A stretch of 64,000 nucleotides of DNA, taken from NCBI GenBank assembly GCA_963841845.1, contig CAWJEG010000005.1, forward strand, positions 248,001-312,000, read 5' to 3'. Below, in pieces: positions 27,501-36,500 of the stretch (its first letter is position 1; every line of letters begins with the position of its first letter). The notes below the pieces were generated by a model that saw only the letters and a program-made list of their open reading frames with translations, made no database searches and was not told the DNA's origin. This DNA is from CAVVGZ01 sp963841845. GTDB lineage: Bacteria > Chloroflexota > Anaerolineae > Anaerolineales > Anaerolineaceae. The translations under genes and the position numbers were made by a program.

Positions 27501-28592
27501 AATCTTGTCAGGGTGCGTATCAATCTATCGTCAAGCCAGCTGGAGAAACTGGCTGATTCGGATCCTGCCACAAAAAATATGGTCCGCCTTCAAATCGAAA
27601 ATGCCCTGCTCACTGTCAGTATTAACCGGTTAATTGGCGCAGTTGAGCGGAGGTTGGAAGAAAACCTTAATCTCAAAACAGCTGACCTGGTTGGGATGCC
27701 CTGGCAGGATATTGCGAATCAAATTCTCCAATCCGTGGGACAGGTATTTGAACAGCGCCGGGAACGCTTTTTTGGTGAACAAGGGCAAGTTAAACGTGAC
27801 CTGCAGTCAGAAATTGAAAAAATATCCATTGATGAAATGGACGAACGGATGCTCAGCAATTTTATGATCGTAATGGCTCAGGGTACCCGTTATGCATTTG
27901 ATTCAAAAACCCACCAAAAAACAGCTCAACGCTTCATGCGGATTAGTTATTTTTACCTGGCTGCCCATATTATCGAAAGTGAAACACCTTCGGTTGTAAT
28001 AGACCGGGTAATCGAACACTTAACTAAAGCGTTGGAGATGCTTCAGGAAGCACGCGGCCTGGCAGCCTGGCAGCAAATTTTCCAGGCAAATGTCACATTA
28101 ATTCAGTTAGATCAAAGCGTCCAGGACAAAATGAAGACCAGGCTGGGATTAGATCGTTTTCAGGAGATTTCCAATACAGCGCTGATGGAATTGGAAGAAA
28201 ATGATCGGGTCCAAATCAAAGAAATACTCGGCAGCCACCTCCAGAATGAAGCCTATCGCGAATTATTACTTCGCACAATTTCCGATCAATGGGTAGATTA
28301 CCTGACAAGGGTGGAGGCCTTACGGGTATCCATAGGTCTCGAAGCGTATGGCCAGCGCGACCCTCTCGTTCAATACAAGAGCAAGGCAACCGAGATGTTT
28401 CAGGGTCTATTAGGTGAAATCAGGATGGCAGTCATACGCCAGGTTTTCACCTTCCACACCCGCAGATCCACTGGAGCACCTGTTGATCAATCCAGGGCAC
28501 AATCTCAACCCACTGTTCCAGAATCAGGTGCAACGGCACCTAATCTGCAGGTGAGCAAGTCAAAGAAAAATAAACACCGCAAACGCCACTAA
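24540..28592 (+). CDS. secA: Preprotein translocase ATPase SecA, unusually large
   Basis: The 1350-residue protein is about 400 residues longer than usual SecA (840-960). Walker A is EMRTGEGKTL (residues about 101-110) and the DEVD box is at 234-237. ITYGTNSEFGFDYLRDN, GMTGTALTEAEEF, TNMAGRGVDIKLGG and GRAARQGDPGSSRFYLSLED are intact, so the motor should be active. About 35 extra residues lie near 160-195, and more lie in NBD2 around 430-470 and 520-630. The largest insertion separates the LLEYDDVLNSQRKRIYSQR helix (about 813) from WVDYLTRVEALR (about 1249), a gap of roughly 430 residues against about 125 in E. coli. The tail is lysine-rich and lacks the zinc-binding SEC-C motif. Confidence 0.93.
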   Translation: MLQNIVRVLGGDPNKKEIEKYALISEEINGYEAEFEKLNDEQLREKTGEFRNRLADGETLDDILAEAFAAVREASKRTIGLRHYDIQMVGGITLHKGKIAEMRTGEGKTLVATLPLYLNALKGLGVHLVTVNDYLARRDARWMAPIYNALGMSVGVLQMTARSEESRSAFLVDFEKISSLEDQHQLRSVHRSQAYQADITYGTNSEFGFDYLRDNLTMRLKDRVQRKHYYAIVDEVDNILIDEARTPLIISGPSQDESEWYNRMSQIVRQLQPEDFEINERDRNVTLSEIGESHVEELLQEPLRDPERPEDITPEQARLLGHLEQALRAQFLFKRNKDYIVQSGKVIIVDEFTGRLMPGRRWSEGLHQAVEAKEGVKVEPENITYATITLQNYFRMYEKLAGMTGTALTEAEEFHKIYSIDVLPIPTNLEYEASKPGSKLFLVDGRDENNYKYSYYADRGDNQKNPIYWKRKDFTDVVYRSHEAKLRSITQEIFRLHILGRPQLVGTTSVESSENLSQRLSAETIRRQVQVALIRQAWMEKYNLEFIEKEIPELAPLNKPIKDLDNNAMRQLARGLGISLNPEEPVNVQKLLKILNLGEEHTGRLVQVLQGGIPHQVLNARKHDTESQIIANAGRFGAVTIATNMAGRGVDIKLGGELPEDLIADINRVLNRAGFEPYEMTNEQRREKLIEIDEADYGIYDESVKSFLQKVGEMDKVRQLGGLHVIGSERHEARRIDNQLRGRAARQGDPGSSRFYLSLEDDLMRLFGGAQVEGLWKRIMIDESQPLEMNILGRLVEQSQERVEGSNFDIRKHLLEYDDVLNSQRKRIYSQRDMVFSKENLNEDILEMLQVELKKRIPESLADEEGPWKLMAFLEEIQPAFYFDSITYPAFSQKVLVEDIRDNLTKKSLNKESLMTVLMETAERAVNTEEDHVTRSARTILDKTSDTLQENLRERYDNLDIFIENLNEADEDEDQPRRTPDLLEELANLVRVRINLSSSQLEKLADSDPATKNMVRLQIENALLTVSINRLIGAVERRLEENLNLKTADLVGMPWQDIANQILQSVGQVFEQRRERFFGEQGQVKRDLQSEIEKISIDEMDERMLSNFMIVMAQGTRYAFDSKTHQKTAQRFMRISYFYLAAHIIESETPSVVIDRVIEHLTKALEMLQEARGLAAWQQIFQANVTLIQLDQSVQDKMKTRLGLDRFQEISNTALMELEENDRVQIKEILGSHLQNEAYRELLLRTISDQWVDYLTRVEALRVSIGLEAYGQRDPLVQYKSKATEMFQGLLGEIRMAVIRQVFTFHTRRSTGAPVDQSRAQSQPTVPESGATAPNLQVSKSKKNKHRKRH

Positions 28593-28803
28593 ACAGCCGG
28601 CCAATATTTTTTATTAATTGGAGTGAAAATTATATTTATAAAAAATAAATGAATTATCATTAAATACAAATGGATATTTTACTATTTGAAATACAGGATT
28701 AATAATCCCGTGTAAATTAAAGTAAAATTAATCAGGGTTGTCAATAAACCGTTTCACATATATAATCCTTCATAACTTTTTAACATATCGGAGAAGAATA
28801 AGA

Positions 28804-30078
28804 ATGACAGAAGCGCTTAACGCCCCGCTTACGCAGGATAATACACCGAACGAAAATAATAATAACCTTGAAAACATGGCTTCTTTGCTGGAAAAAGAAG
28901 GCATGGACTTTGAATTTCCAAAACAAGGTGAGATTCGGAAGGGCGTGATTGCCAGCATCACCTCATCAGAAATTTTGGTCAGTATAGGAACCAAATCCGA
29001 GGGATTGATCACGGGTAAGGAGTTTGAGAATATCACCAGGGAGGATTTGGAAAAATTGAAGGAAGGTCAGGAGATACCTGTTTATGTTGTCACTCCTGAA
29101 GATCAAAATGGCAACCTGATTCTTTCATTCTCCCGGGGATTGGAAGAGGAAAGCTGGGCAAAAGCCACCGAATATTTAAACTCAAAAGAATCTTATAAGA
29201 GCACCATTGTTGGCTATAACAAAGGCGGTTTGATTGTCCAAATGGATTCATTGCGCGGGTTTATTCCTGCCTCGCAAATAAGCCTTTCACGGCGCGCAAA
29301 TGTAACCGGAGATACCCCGGAAGAGCGTTGGAGTAACATGGTTGGCCAGGATATTGAATACCGGGTCATCGAAGTTGACCAGGAACGCAGGCGGCTGATC
29401 CTTTCCGAACGGGCAGCCAGTACAGAAACCCGTGAATCCATTAAAGATCGGGTCATTGATGGCCTGAAGCCTGGTGATATCAAGACCGGTAAAGTTACCA
29501 GCCTTGCTGAATTCGGCGCTTTTGTAAATATCAGCGGCGCTGATGGTCTTGTGCATCTGTCAGAAATTTCCTGGGAAAGAATCAACCATCCAAAAGATGT
29601 ACTTGCAATCGGCCAGGAAGTACAGGTGAAAGTGATCTCGATTGATGATGAGAAAAAGCGCATCGGTCTCTCAATTCGCCAGCTCCAGGAAGATCCCTGG
29701 AAAACAAGGATCGATCAGTTTCAAGTCGGTCAACTGGTTGAGGGGACCATTACCCGCCTGACCAAGTTCGGTGCATTTGCCAGATTAGAGGACGACCTTG
29801 AAGGATTGATCCACATCTCGGAAATCTCCGAAAAACATATCGAGCATCCCAAAGAGGTTCTTAAGGAAGGGGACATCCTAACATTACGGATAATAAAAAT
29901 ATCTCCTGAAAAACATCGCATTGGATTAAGCTTGAAACGGGTTGATTCGATGGCTTATGCAGATATGGACTGGCAGCATCTCCTTGAAGATGAGGTGTTT
30001 GATGAAATTGAATCTGACGACACCACCATCCAGGATAAGGATATAAGCACAACAACCACGTCAGAACAGGTAGAATAA
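28804..30078 (+). CDS. rpsA: S1 domain RNA-binding protein (ribosomal protein S1-like)
   Basis: The 424-residue protein has four S1 domains. They begin near GEIRKGVIASITSSEILV, SYKSTIVGYNKGGLIVQM, GDIKTGKVTSLAEFGAFV and GQLVEGTITRLTKFGAFA, and the last two carry the typical VHLSEIS and IHISEIS ends. The first two are more divergent, as expected for ribosome-binding domains. An acidic tail follows. ATG 28804 with GGAG upstream is preferred to a TTG at 28738. It probably helps recruit mRNA to the 30S subunit. Confidence 0.9.
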   Translation: MTEALNAPLTQDNTPNENNNNLENMASLLEKEGMDFEFPKQGEIRKGVIASITSSEILVSIGTKSEGLITGKEFENITREDLEKLKEGQEIPVYVVTPEDQNGNLILSFSRGLEEESWAKATEYLNSKESYKSTIVGYNKGGLIVQMDSLRGFIPASQISLSRRANVTGDTPEERWSNMVGQDIEYRVIEVDQERRRLILSERAASTETRESIKDRVIDGLKPGDIKTGKVTSLAEFGAFVNISGADGLVHLSEISWERINHPKDVLAIGQEVQVKVISIDDEKKRIGLSIRQLQEDPWKTRIDQFQVGQLVEGTITRLTKFGAFARLEDDLEGLIHISEISEKHIEHPKEVLKEGDILTLRIIKISPEKHRIGLSLKRVDSMAYADMDWQHLLEDEVFDEIESDDTTIQDKDISTTTTSEQVE

Positions 30079-30096
30079 TTTTTTTGGGAATACTTA

Positions 30097-30126
30097 AGGG
30101 CGCACCAGATCGGGTGCGCTCTTTTC
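30097..30126 (+). terminator. Terminator after the S1 gene
   Basis: GCGCACC (30100-30106) and GGTGCGC (30113-30119) form a perfect stem followed by TCTTTTC. It overlaps the region just upstream of the M19 peptidase start, so read-through could still feed the next gene. Confidence 0.7.
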
Positions 30127-30140
30127 TATGGAGACCAATA

Positions 30141-31241
30141 ATGCACTTGATGATTGATGCCCACCAGGACCTGGCGTATAACATCATGAATTTTGATCGC
30201 AACTATACCCTTTCTGCCGCAGAAATTCGGGAGGCTGAAGTTGGCACAATAATCCCCGCTATAAACGGCGACAGCTTATTAGGTTGGCAAGATTATCAGA
30301 GAGGGCAGGTTGCAGTATTATTTGCCACAATATTTGCCTGCCCGGCTTCCCATAAAGTTGGTAATTGGGACAAAACCCTTTATCGTACACCTTTAGAAGC
30401 AAATAAAATCTACCGGAAACAGCTTGACATTTACAACCGGCTGGTTGATGAACATCCGGATAAATATCAAATGATTTTCACTCAAACAGAATTGGATGAG
30501 TGTCTCGAACGCTGGAAAAGCTCTGCAAATAATAATCTTGAAAATACATATCCGGTTGGAATTGTCCTGCTGATCGAAGGGGCAGAAGGAATCCTGGACC
30601 CGGGTGAGTTGTACGAGTGGTGGGAGTCAGGAATCCGTATCATTGGCCCGGCATGGTCCAGAACGCGTTTTTGCGGCGGTACGCGTGCACCAGGGCCGGT
30701 TACCAGGGAGGGGTGGGAATTATTTGAGGTAATGTCTGAAATAGGGTTTGGTTTAGATATATCCCACATGTCAGAAACCGCATCCATCGAGGTATTGGAT
30801 GGTTACAAGGGTCCTCTCCTGGCCAGCCATGCCAATTCACGGGCAGTTTTGAAAGCGGAAGATAATGACCGGCATTTATCTCACATGCAAATTCAGCGCC
30901 TGGTAGAACGGCAGGGCATTATTGGAATTATCCCCCATAATCCCTTCCTCACATCCCGGTGGGAAAAATCCAGTCCTAGAAACACGGTTTCCCTTGCTAA
31001 TGTCGTTGAACATATTGATCACATTTGCCAGGTATCCGGTAATGCATTGCATGTTGGATTCGGCACGGATTTTGATGGCGGATTTGGCCTCCAATCAGTT
31101 CCCGCCGAGATCGATACAATCGCTGACCTGCAAAAAGTGGCTACAGGTTTAACCGGTATGGGTTATACTGATATTGAAATCGATAATATTTTTTCCAATA
31201 ACTGGAAAGGTCTGTTAAAGAGGATACTTCCTACAAAATGA
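30141..31241 (+). CDS. Membrane dipeptidase family (M19) zinc peptidase
   Basis: The 366-residue protein begins MIDAHQDLAYNIM, carrying the HxD zinc ligands of M19 near its N-terminus. IVLLIEGAEGILDPGEL contains the bridging Glu, LDISHMSETASIEVL the next zinc His, and LLASHANSRAV the second His. FGTDFDGGFG near residue 315 completes the active site. It hydrolyses dipeptides in a cytoplasmic context, since no signal peptide is present. ATG 30141 with GGAGACC upstream is preferred to a longer start at 30084, which would overlap the terminator stem. The next gene overlaps by 4 nt. Confidence 0.88.
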   Translation: MHLMIDAHQDLAYNIMNFDRNYTLSAAEIREAEVGTIIPAINGDSLLGWQDYQRGQVAVLFATIFACPASHKVGNWDKTLYRTPLEANKIYRKQLDIYNRLVDEHPDKYQMIFTQTELDECLERWKSSANNNLENTYPVGIVLLIEGAEGILDPGELYEWWESGIRIIGPAWSRTRFCGGTRAPGPVTREGWELFEVMSEIGFGLDISHMSETASIEVLDGYKGPLLASHANSRAVLKAEDNDRHLSHMQIQRLVERQGIIGIIPHNPFLTSRWEKSSPRNTVSLANVVEHIDHICQVSGNALHVGFGTDFDGGFGLQSVPAEIDTIADLQKVATGLTGMGYTDIEIDNIFSNNWKGLLKRILPTK

Positions 31242-31732
31242 CGAACGCGGATAATCCGAAGGAAACTTTCTTCCTTCCCGACCAACCCAGCCAACCAACC
31301 AGCAAACCCTATTCTACCAGGCGTATCCGTACCGGTTTAAGTATTACTTTAGTCGGATTGTTAACATTCCTGCTTGGTGCCCGACCCGGAATATTCGGTC
31401 TTGATCGCAGCCCGGTGATTGGTTTTGTGCAGATCGCGATGTTCCTGATTGGTCTGGCAATTATCTGCATAGGGGGGTATATCAGTCTGATGGCATTATG
31501 GAAAAATGAACCGCCATCCATTGCGGCCGATATCGGGGTGAGAATGGTATCCACAGGATATGTCGTTGCAGTTTTCACAGGAATGGCGGATGTTTTTGGG
31601 TTTGGCAGCCATCTACTGCCTGCGGTTCCCTATTTTGGCAGTTTGCAAGCACGCGGCGTGATGCTTGGAGAAGCCGTAATCGCCGTAGGCTTTCTTTTGC
31701 TAATCCCCTATAACAGAATTCGCTCTGATTAA
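31238..31732 (+). CDS. Four-helix membrane protein, unknown function
   Basis: The 164-residue protein has a polar N-terminus of about 35 residues, then four hydrophobic segments (for example ITLVGLLTFLLGARPG and VGFLLLIPY at the end). No family is recognised. The ATGA overlap with the M19 peptidase gene indicates co-translation. Confidence 0.65.
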   Translation: MTNADNPKETFFLPDQPSQPTSKPYSTRRIRTGLSITLVGLLTFLLGARPGIFGLDRSPVIGFVQIAMFLIGLAIICIGGYISLMALWKNEPPSIAADIGVRMVSTGYVVAVFTGMADVFGFGSHLLPAVPYFGSLQARGVMLGEAVIAVGFLLLIPYNRIRSD

Positions 31733-32077
31733 TCATAACTTGCGGGACCTCCACAGCAACCGCGGAAAATCCTACACAATTACCGCATTCCCTCCATGAT
31801 ACAATTTATTTTCTATTCCAGATAATCATAAGGATAATAAAGGATTGGGAATAATCCTGTTTATTTAGCGTAACATTCACAATCTTTATCAGATAGCAAT
31901 CTTATTTATTGAATTCGCTATCTTTTAGGAGTCGGATCGCAACAACCAGGATGAAATCAGGTGAATTTCAAAGCATACCGCCAGCACAGTAAATTCAGTC
32001 AAATCCTGATAGGGATAAACGAATATGATGGATCCTTGTCCGAGAAATTACTCAAAATCCAAATATATTGAGGAGAA
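31733..32077. other. Intergenic upstream of the M16 operon
   Basis: A weak hairpin AGGATT-GGGAAT-AATCCT near 31840 is followed by GTTTATTTAG and may terminate the preceding operon. No gene is seen. The M16 ribosome binding site AGGAG at 32071-32075 lies only 2 nt from ATG 32078, which is closer than usual. Confidence 0.35.
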
Positions 32078-33379
32078 ATGAGAGCAGAAAAGACAATCAT
32101 TCAAACAACATTACCAAATGGATTGCAGGTAAGGCTAAAAGAAATCCATACTGCGCCTCTTACCAGTCACTGGGTATGGTATCGGGTAGGATCCCGCCAG
32201 GAGATCGCTGGTTATACCGGCATCAGCCATTGGGTGGAGCATATGCAGTTCAAAGGTACGCCAACCTTTCCTGCCAGTGTTTTGGACAAAGCTATCTCCA
32301 GGGAAGGCGGAATTTGGAACGCCTTTACGTATATGGATTGGACAGCATATTTTGAAACCCTCCCAGCTGACCGAGTAAGTTTAGCCCTGAAACTGGAAGC
32401 GGACCGGATGCAAAACAGCCTCTATGAAATCCAGGAAGTGGAGGCTGAAAGGTCAGTCATCCTTTCCGAGCGGGAAGGCAATGAAAACGAACCATTATTC
32501 CGTCTCGGAGAAGCTGTCCAGTTTAATGCTTTCGAAAACCACCCGTACAAAACCGAAGTGATCGGAACAACGGAAGATTTATTAAACATTAAAAGGGATG
32601 ACCTGTACAACCATTACAAGTCTTATTACACTCCCGGTAACGCTGTATTGGCAATTGCAGGGGATTTCACCGGTGAAGAAATGCTTTCACAGATTTTTGA
32701 ACTATATGGTTCAATTCCAGGGAAAACCACCCCTCATGTTCCAATTCGCAGGGATGAAAGCCCTGACATGGAAAAGCGGTTGGAGATATTAGGACCGGGC
32801 GAAACCACCTTTCTGGAAATTGCTTACCATGCCCCGGAAGCAAGCCATGCGGATTTTTTTGCATTCACGATTCTTGACAGCTTGTTGACGGGTCCAGCCA
32901 GTTTGAATATGTTTGGGGGTGGTGGAATTTCCAATAAAACAAGCCGGCTTTACCGTGCACTAATAGAAAAGGATCTGGCAGTCTCGGTTCATGGTGGAAT
33001 ACAGGCAACCATTGATCCTTACCTGTACGATATAACAATAACCGTACATCCACGCTCATCAGTTGATGAAGTGCTTAAAGTATTTGATTCAAATATTGAT
33101 ATCCTGCAAAATAAGCATGTTTCCGCTCAGGATATTGCTATAGCAGTAAAACAGGCAAAAGCCTTGTTTGCTTATGGCACTGAAAATATAACAAACCAGG
33201 CATTCTGGTTGGGATATGCGGAAATGTTTGCAAATTATGAATGGTTTACCCAATATCTTGAAAAAATTCAACAGGTAACCACGGAGGATGTACTGCGAAT
33301 TGCCAGAACTTACTTGAAACCGGGTTCCCGAGTTATTGGGAGTTACCTCCCGGAGGATGCTGCAGGAGGCAAACAATGA
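32078..33379 (+). CDS. M16 family zinc protease, catalytic subunit
   Basis: The 433-residue protein carries the inverted zinc motif HWVEH (HxxEH) in ISHWVEHMQFKGTPTFPAS near residue 51, and the distal ligand Glu in EVEAERSVILSEREGNENEP. The C-terminal M16 domain follows. Members of this family often work as a heterodimer of an active and an inactive subunit. The next gene overlaps by 4 nt and is the partner. The substrate is probably peptides or processed proteins in the cytoplasm, since no signal peptide is seen. Confidence 0.9.
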   Translation: MRAEKTIIQTTLPNGLQVRLKEIHTAPLTSHWVWYRVGSRQEIAGYTGISHWVEHMQFKGTPTFPASVLDKAISREGGIWNAFTYMDWTAYFETLPADRVSLALKLEADRMQNSLYEIQEVEAERSVILSEREGNENEPLFRLGEAVQFNAFENHPYKTEVIGTTEDLLNIKRDDLYNHYKSYYTPGNAVLAIAGDFTGEEMLSQIFELYGSIPGKTTPHVPIRRDESPDMEKRLEILGPGETTFLEIAYHAPEASHADFFAFTILDSLLTGPASLNMFGGGGISNKTSRLYRALIEKDLAVSVHGGIQATIDPYLYDITITVHPRSSVDEVLKVFDSNIDILQNKHVSAQDIAIAVKQAKALFAYGTENITNQAFWLGYAEMFANYEWFTQYLEKIQQVTTEDVLRIARTYLKPGSRVIGSYLPEDAAGGKQ

Positions 33380-34677
33380 ACTTGAACCGCCAGATCCACT
33401 GGTCTTCACTACCCGGTCCGGATGATATCACCCGTACAGTACTTGATAACGGAATCATCCTGCTCACCAGAAAGAATTTCGACAGCCCCTCAATCGTCAT
33501 CAATGGCATGATCCAGTGCGGGAGTGTGAATAATCCTGTTGAAAAGCTGGGATTAGCCCATTTTACTGCCTTATCATTAATGAAAGGTACGCAACAATAT
33601 TCTTTTCAGCAAATCTATGAAATGATTGAAACAGTCGGGGCAAGCCTTGGTTTTGGAGCTGGAGGATTTCACACAAGCTTTAGCGGGAGAGCACTGGCAG
33701 AGGATTTACCCATGCTGGTCAATTTATTGTCTGAATGCATCCGCCATCCTGTATTCCCGGTAGAACAAGTAGAAAGACTTCGGTCGCAGCTGCTTAGCGG
33801 GCTTGCTATCCGGGATCAGGATACGGAAGACCGGGCTTCTATCCGTTTTGATAAAATCATATTTGGAGACCACCCATACGGGAATCCCGGGGATGGGTTT
33901 ACAGAAACCATCCAGGCGATTTCCCGTCAGGATATTGTCTCATTCCACCAGGATTATTTTAATCCCCGTGGAATGGTCATTGCTATTGTGGGGGCTGTTG
34001 AGCCTGCTGAGGCAAAAGAGATCGTAAGTCGTGCCTTTACAGGCTGGAACTACCCGGTTAGAGGGGATTTTCCTCATCCACCCGCACCAAAGCCATTACA
34101 GAAAACCGTACGGGAGCACATCTTTGTTCCAGGTAAAAGCCAGGTCGATATCGTGATGGGTACCCTGGGGCCAGATCGCAAATCTCCGCATTTCCACGCT
34201 GCTTCACTGGGGAACAATATTTTAGGACAATTTGGAATGATGGGACGCATTGGAGATGCGGTTAGAGAGAAAGCCGGTCTTGCTTACCACGCTTCCACCA
34301 GCCTAAATGCTTTAATGGATACCGGATCATGGGAAATATCAGCAGGTGTAAATCCCGCCAATGTCGACCAGGCAATTGCCTTGATCCTGGAAGAACTGAA
34401 AAGGTTTATCCACGAACCGGTCACCAGCGATGAATTACAGGACAGCCAAACAGATTACATCGGAAAAATACCGCTGGCATTTGAATCAAATTCCGGAGTG
34501 GCAGGTGCGTTACTCAATATCGAACGTTTTGATTTAGGTCTTAATTATTATCGGGATTACCCTGGCATAATTTCAAATATCCGTGTTGAGGATATTCTTT
34601 CAGCTGCCAGTGTTTACATCGATCCAGAAAAACTCGCAATCATCAGTGCCGGACCAAACCCCGGGAATCATGATTGA
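33376..34677 (+). CDS. M16 family protein, inactive subunit
   Basis: The 433-residue protein has the same length and fold as its neighbour, but the zinc motif is replaced: LAHFTALSLMKGT has H-F-T-A-L instead of HxxEH. The paralogue therefore cannot bind catalytic zinc and should serve as the closing subunit of a heterodimer, as in processing peptidase and its bacterial relatives. The overlap with the upstream gene is 4 nt, and the acpS gene begins immediately after its stop. Confidence 0.88.
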   Translation: MNLNRQIHWSSLPGPDDITRTVLDNGIILLTRKNFDSPSIVINGMIQCGSVNNPVEKLGLAHFTALSLMKGTQQYSFQQIYEMIETVGASLGFGAGGFHTSFSGRALAEDLPMLVNLLSECIRHPVFPVEQVERLRSQLLSGLAIRDQDTEDRASIRFDKIIFGDHPYGNPGDGFTETIQAISRQDIVSFHQDYFNPRGMVIAIVGAVEPAEAKEIVSRAFTGWNYPVRGDFPHPPAPKPLQKTVREHIFVPGKSQVDIVMGTLGPDRKSPHFHAASLGNNILGQFGMMGRIGDAVREKAGLAYHASTSLNALMDTGSWEISAGVNPANVDQAIALILEELKRFIHEPVTSDELQDSQTDYIGKIPLAFESNSGVAGALLNIERFDLGLNYYRDYPGIISNIRVEDILSAASVYIDPEKLAIISAGPNPGNHD

Positions 34678-35070
34678 ATGAACATAAAAATTAAAACGGG
34701 AATCGACCTGGTACGTATTCAAAGGCTCAAAGAACTGAGCTCTCCTATCCGCGACCGGTTTCTTAAACGGGTGTTCACGGATATTGAATTGGAGGAAGCG
34801 GGGAATAACGAAGAAATATTGGCTGGAAAATTTGCAGCAAAAGAGGCTGTTGCAAAAACCCTGGGATGCGGAATTGGACCGGTACGCTGGCAGGATATTG
34901 AGATCCTGCATGACAACCTTGGGCAACCTTCCCTGCAGTTGGGGGGAGATGCTGCACGGCTGGCGAATGAATTAAAATTGGAAAATTGGTCTGTCAGTAT
35001 CAGCCATGAATCTGAATATGCGGTTGCAGTGGCCATTGCCTGCGGCTTTGAGGAAATCAAGAAAGGATAA
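34678..35070 (+). CDS. acpS: Holo-[acyl-carrier-protein] synthase
   Basis: The 130-residue protein has GIDLVRIQRLKEL at the N-terminus with the Mg-binding Asp, LAGKFAAKEAVAKTLG with the conserved Glu and Lys, and WSVSISHESEYAVAVAIA at the end. It transfers phosphopantetheine from CoA to acyl carrier protein. The start codon directly follows the stop of the M16 gene, so it belongs to that operon. Confidence 0.93.
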   Translation: MNIKIKTGIDLVRIQRLKELSSPIRDRFLKRVFTDIELEEAGNNEEILAGKFAAKEAVAKTLGCGIGPVRWQDIEILHDNLGQPSLQLGGDAARLANELKLENWSVSISHESEYAVAVAIACGFEEIKKG

Positions 35071-35087
35071 ATTTCCGGCATCAGAGG

Positions 35088-35795
35088 ATGAAAATTCTTA
35101 CAATCAGCGATATCATCGTCCCATCGTTATATTCCCCTGAAATCTCCCAAAATTATCAAGGCATCGATCTAGTAATTAGTTGTGGAGATCTTCCCCTCTC
35201 TTACCTGGAATATATCAACAGCCTCTTGAATAAAAGAATGTATTACGTTCACGGAAACCACACACCCAGTACTCGGCATGGTTACATACAAACTCCTGCG
35301 TTTGCTGCTGGGGGAATTAATTTACATCACCGGGCAATCAGGGATGATTCCGGGTTATTGCTAGCCGGGATCGAGGGCTGCGTGCTATATAATAAAGGTC
35401 CCTACCAATACACCCAGGCAGAAATGTGGGGCATGATCTGGAGACTGGTACCGAACCTTTTTCTGAATAAATTGTTGTACCATCGCTACCTGGATATTTT
35501 TATTTCCCATGCTCCCCCCTGGAAAATCCACGATGAGGAGGATCTACCCCATCAAGGAATTAAAGCCTTTCGCTGGCTATTAAATGTATTTAAACCCGCC
35601 CTTCACATCCATGGTCATACACATGTTTACAACTCAAGTGCGATTACTGAGTCTATCTTCGTGAGTACATGGGTCATAAATACCTTTGGACATCGTGTCC
35701 TGGAAATCTATCCTGAAAACCTTTCAGATAAAGAAATTTTAACCCACGATGAATTGTTCACCAATCACCTCCAACAGCGAGAGGATCAGCTTTAG
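35088..35795 (+). CDS. Calcineurin-like metallophosphoesterase
   Basis: The 235-residue protein has the metal-binding motifs ISDIIV, SCGDLPLSYLEYI, YYVHGNHTPSTRHG and HIHGHTHVY of the calcineurin-like family. A middle ISHAPPWKIHDEED segment adds another ligand His. Likely substrates are phosphodiesters or nucleotides but cannot be specified. It lies 17 nt after acpS. Confidence 0.86.
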   Translation: MKILTISDIIVPSLYSPEISQNYQGIDLVISCGDLPLSYLEYINSLLNKRMYYVHGNHTPSTRHGYIQTPAFAAGGINLHHRAIRDDSGLLLAGIEGCVLYNKGPYQYTQAEMWGMIWRLVPNLFLNKLLYHRYLDIFISHAPPWKIHDEEDLPHQGIKAFRWLLNVFKPALHIHGHTHVYNSSAITESIFVSTWVINTFGHRVLEIYPENLSDKEILTHDELFTNHLQQREDQL

Positions 35796-35803
35796 GACAG
35801 GTT

Positions 35804-36046
35804 TTAATTTGCAGGAATTGCCATCTCATTTACCCCCAACCAGAAATGGTTTGGCAGGATTTGTTTATCTGTTCTAATTTCAATACCATTATTCTTTAAA
35901 GCATATTTTTCAACCATGCTTGGGTGAACATAACACAAATCAGGAGTATGACCATATTTTAAGTGGTAATAGTTTATTGCACGTTTCATTTTTGCTGTGA
36001 TCTCAATATTTGGATCATTATCAAACCAGAGCATACCAGTTTTCAT
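35804..36046 (-). CDS. Small conserved-looking protein, unknown function
   Basis: The 80-residue frame starts at ATG 36046 with GAGGAAAACA just upstream. It reads MKTGMLWFDNDPNIEITAKM, then RAINYYHLKYGHTPDLCYVH and a C-terminal FWLGVNEM. The sequence is coherent and soluble, with an alpha/beta pattern, so it looks like a real protein. Its family is not recognised. It is convergent with the phosphoesterase, 8 nt apart. Confidence 0.6.
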   Translation of the reverse strand: MKTGMLWFDNDPNIEITAKMKRAINYYHLKYGHTPDLCYVHPSMVEKYALKNNGIEIRTDKQILPNHFWLGVNEMAIPAN

Positions 36047-36500
36047 TGTTTTCCTCACATTTGACTTTTCTCGATGGTTATTTCTTCCTTTGTTCTGATC
36101 CTGTAACACTGCCAGATTAGAAGAAACCCATCCAAATTTCTTACATTGAACGTCAAATTGGATTTGTGTAATCTTCTTCCAGTGTTAATGCAATAAATAA
36201 GCCAACCTTGAACAATAGTGGTTCGATGGGGATCATTTGACAATGAGAAAATTACCGCTAATTTGATTTTTCCGACGAAATAGTATTTTTGTTCTATTAT
36301 TAATTATAGGGGATTTTTATAGAAAGTCAACCCAAATTCATTAAAAAAACAATGGTCAAATTGATCTTCAGTAGCATTTTTCAATATTTTAAGGTATGCT
36401 TAACACTATAGGTTTGAATCAGCGAATTACCGGTATTTTACAAAGAGAACATAATCCTCTTAATATTGAAGCGAGCTCATTAGATCTAAAGGAGCACACC
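36047..36500. other. Divergent intergenic region upstream of frr
   Basis: The region separates divergent genes and should hold both promoters. TTGATC (36360-36365) followed 18 nt later by TATTTT is a candidate promoter for frr. A minus-strand frame at 36055-36243 has no ribosome binding site and is not credible. No hairpin of note is present. Confidence 0.35.

Noticed and set aside
36055..36243. Minus-strand 62-codon frame
   Set aside because: It has no ribosome binding site and no family similarity. It lies in the presumed promoter region of frr.
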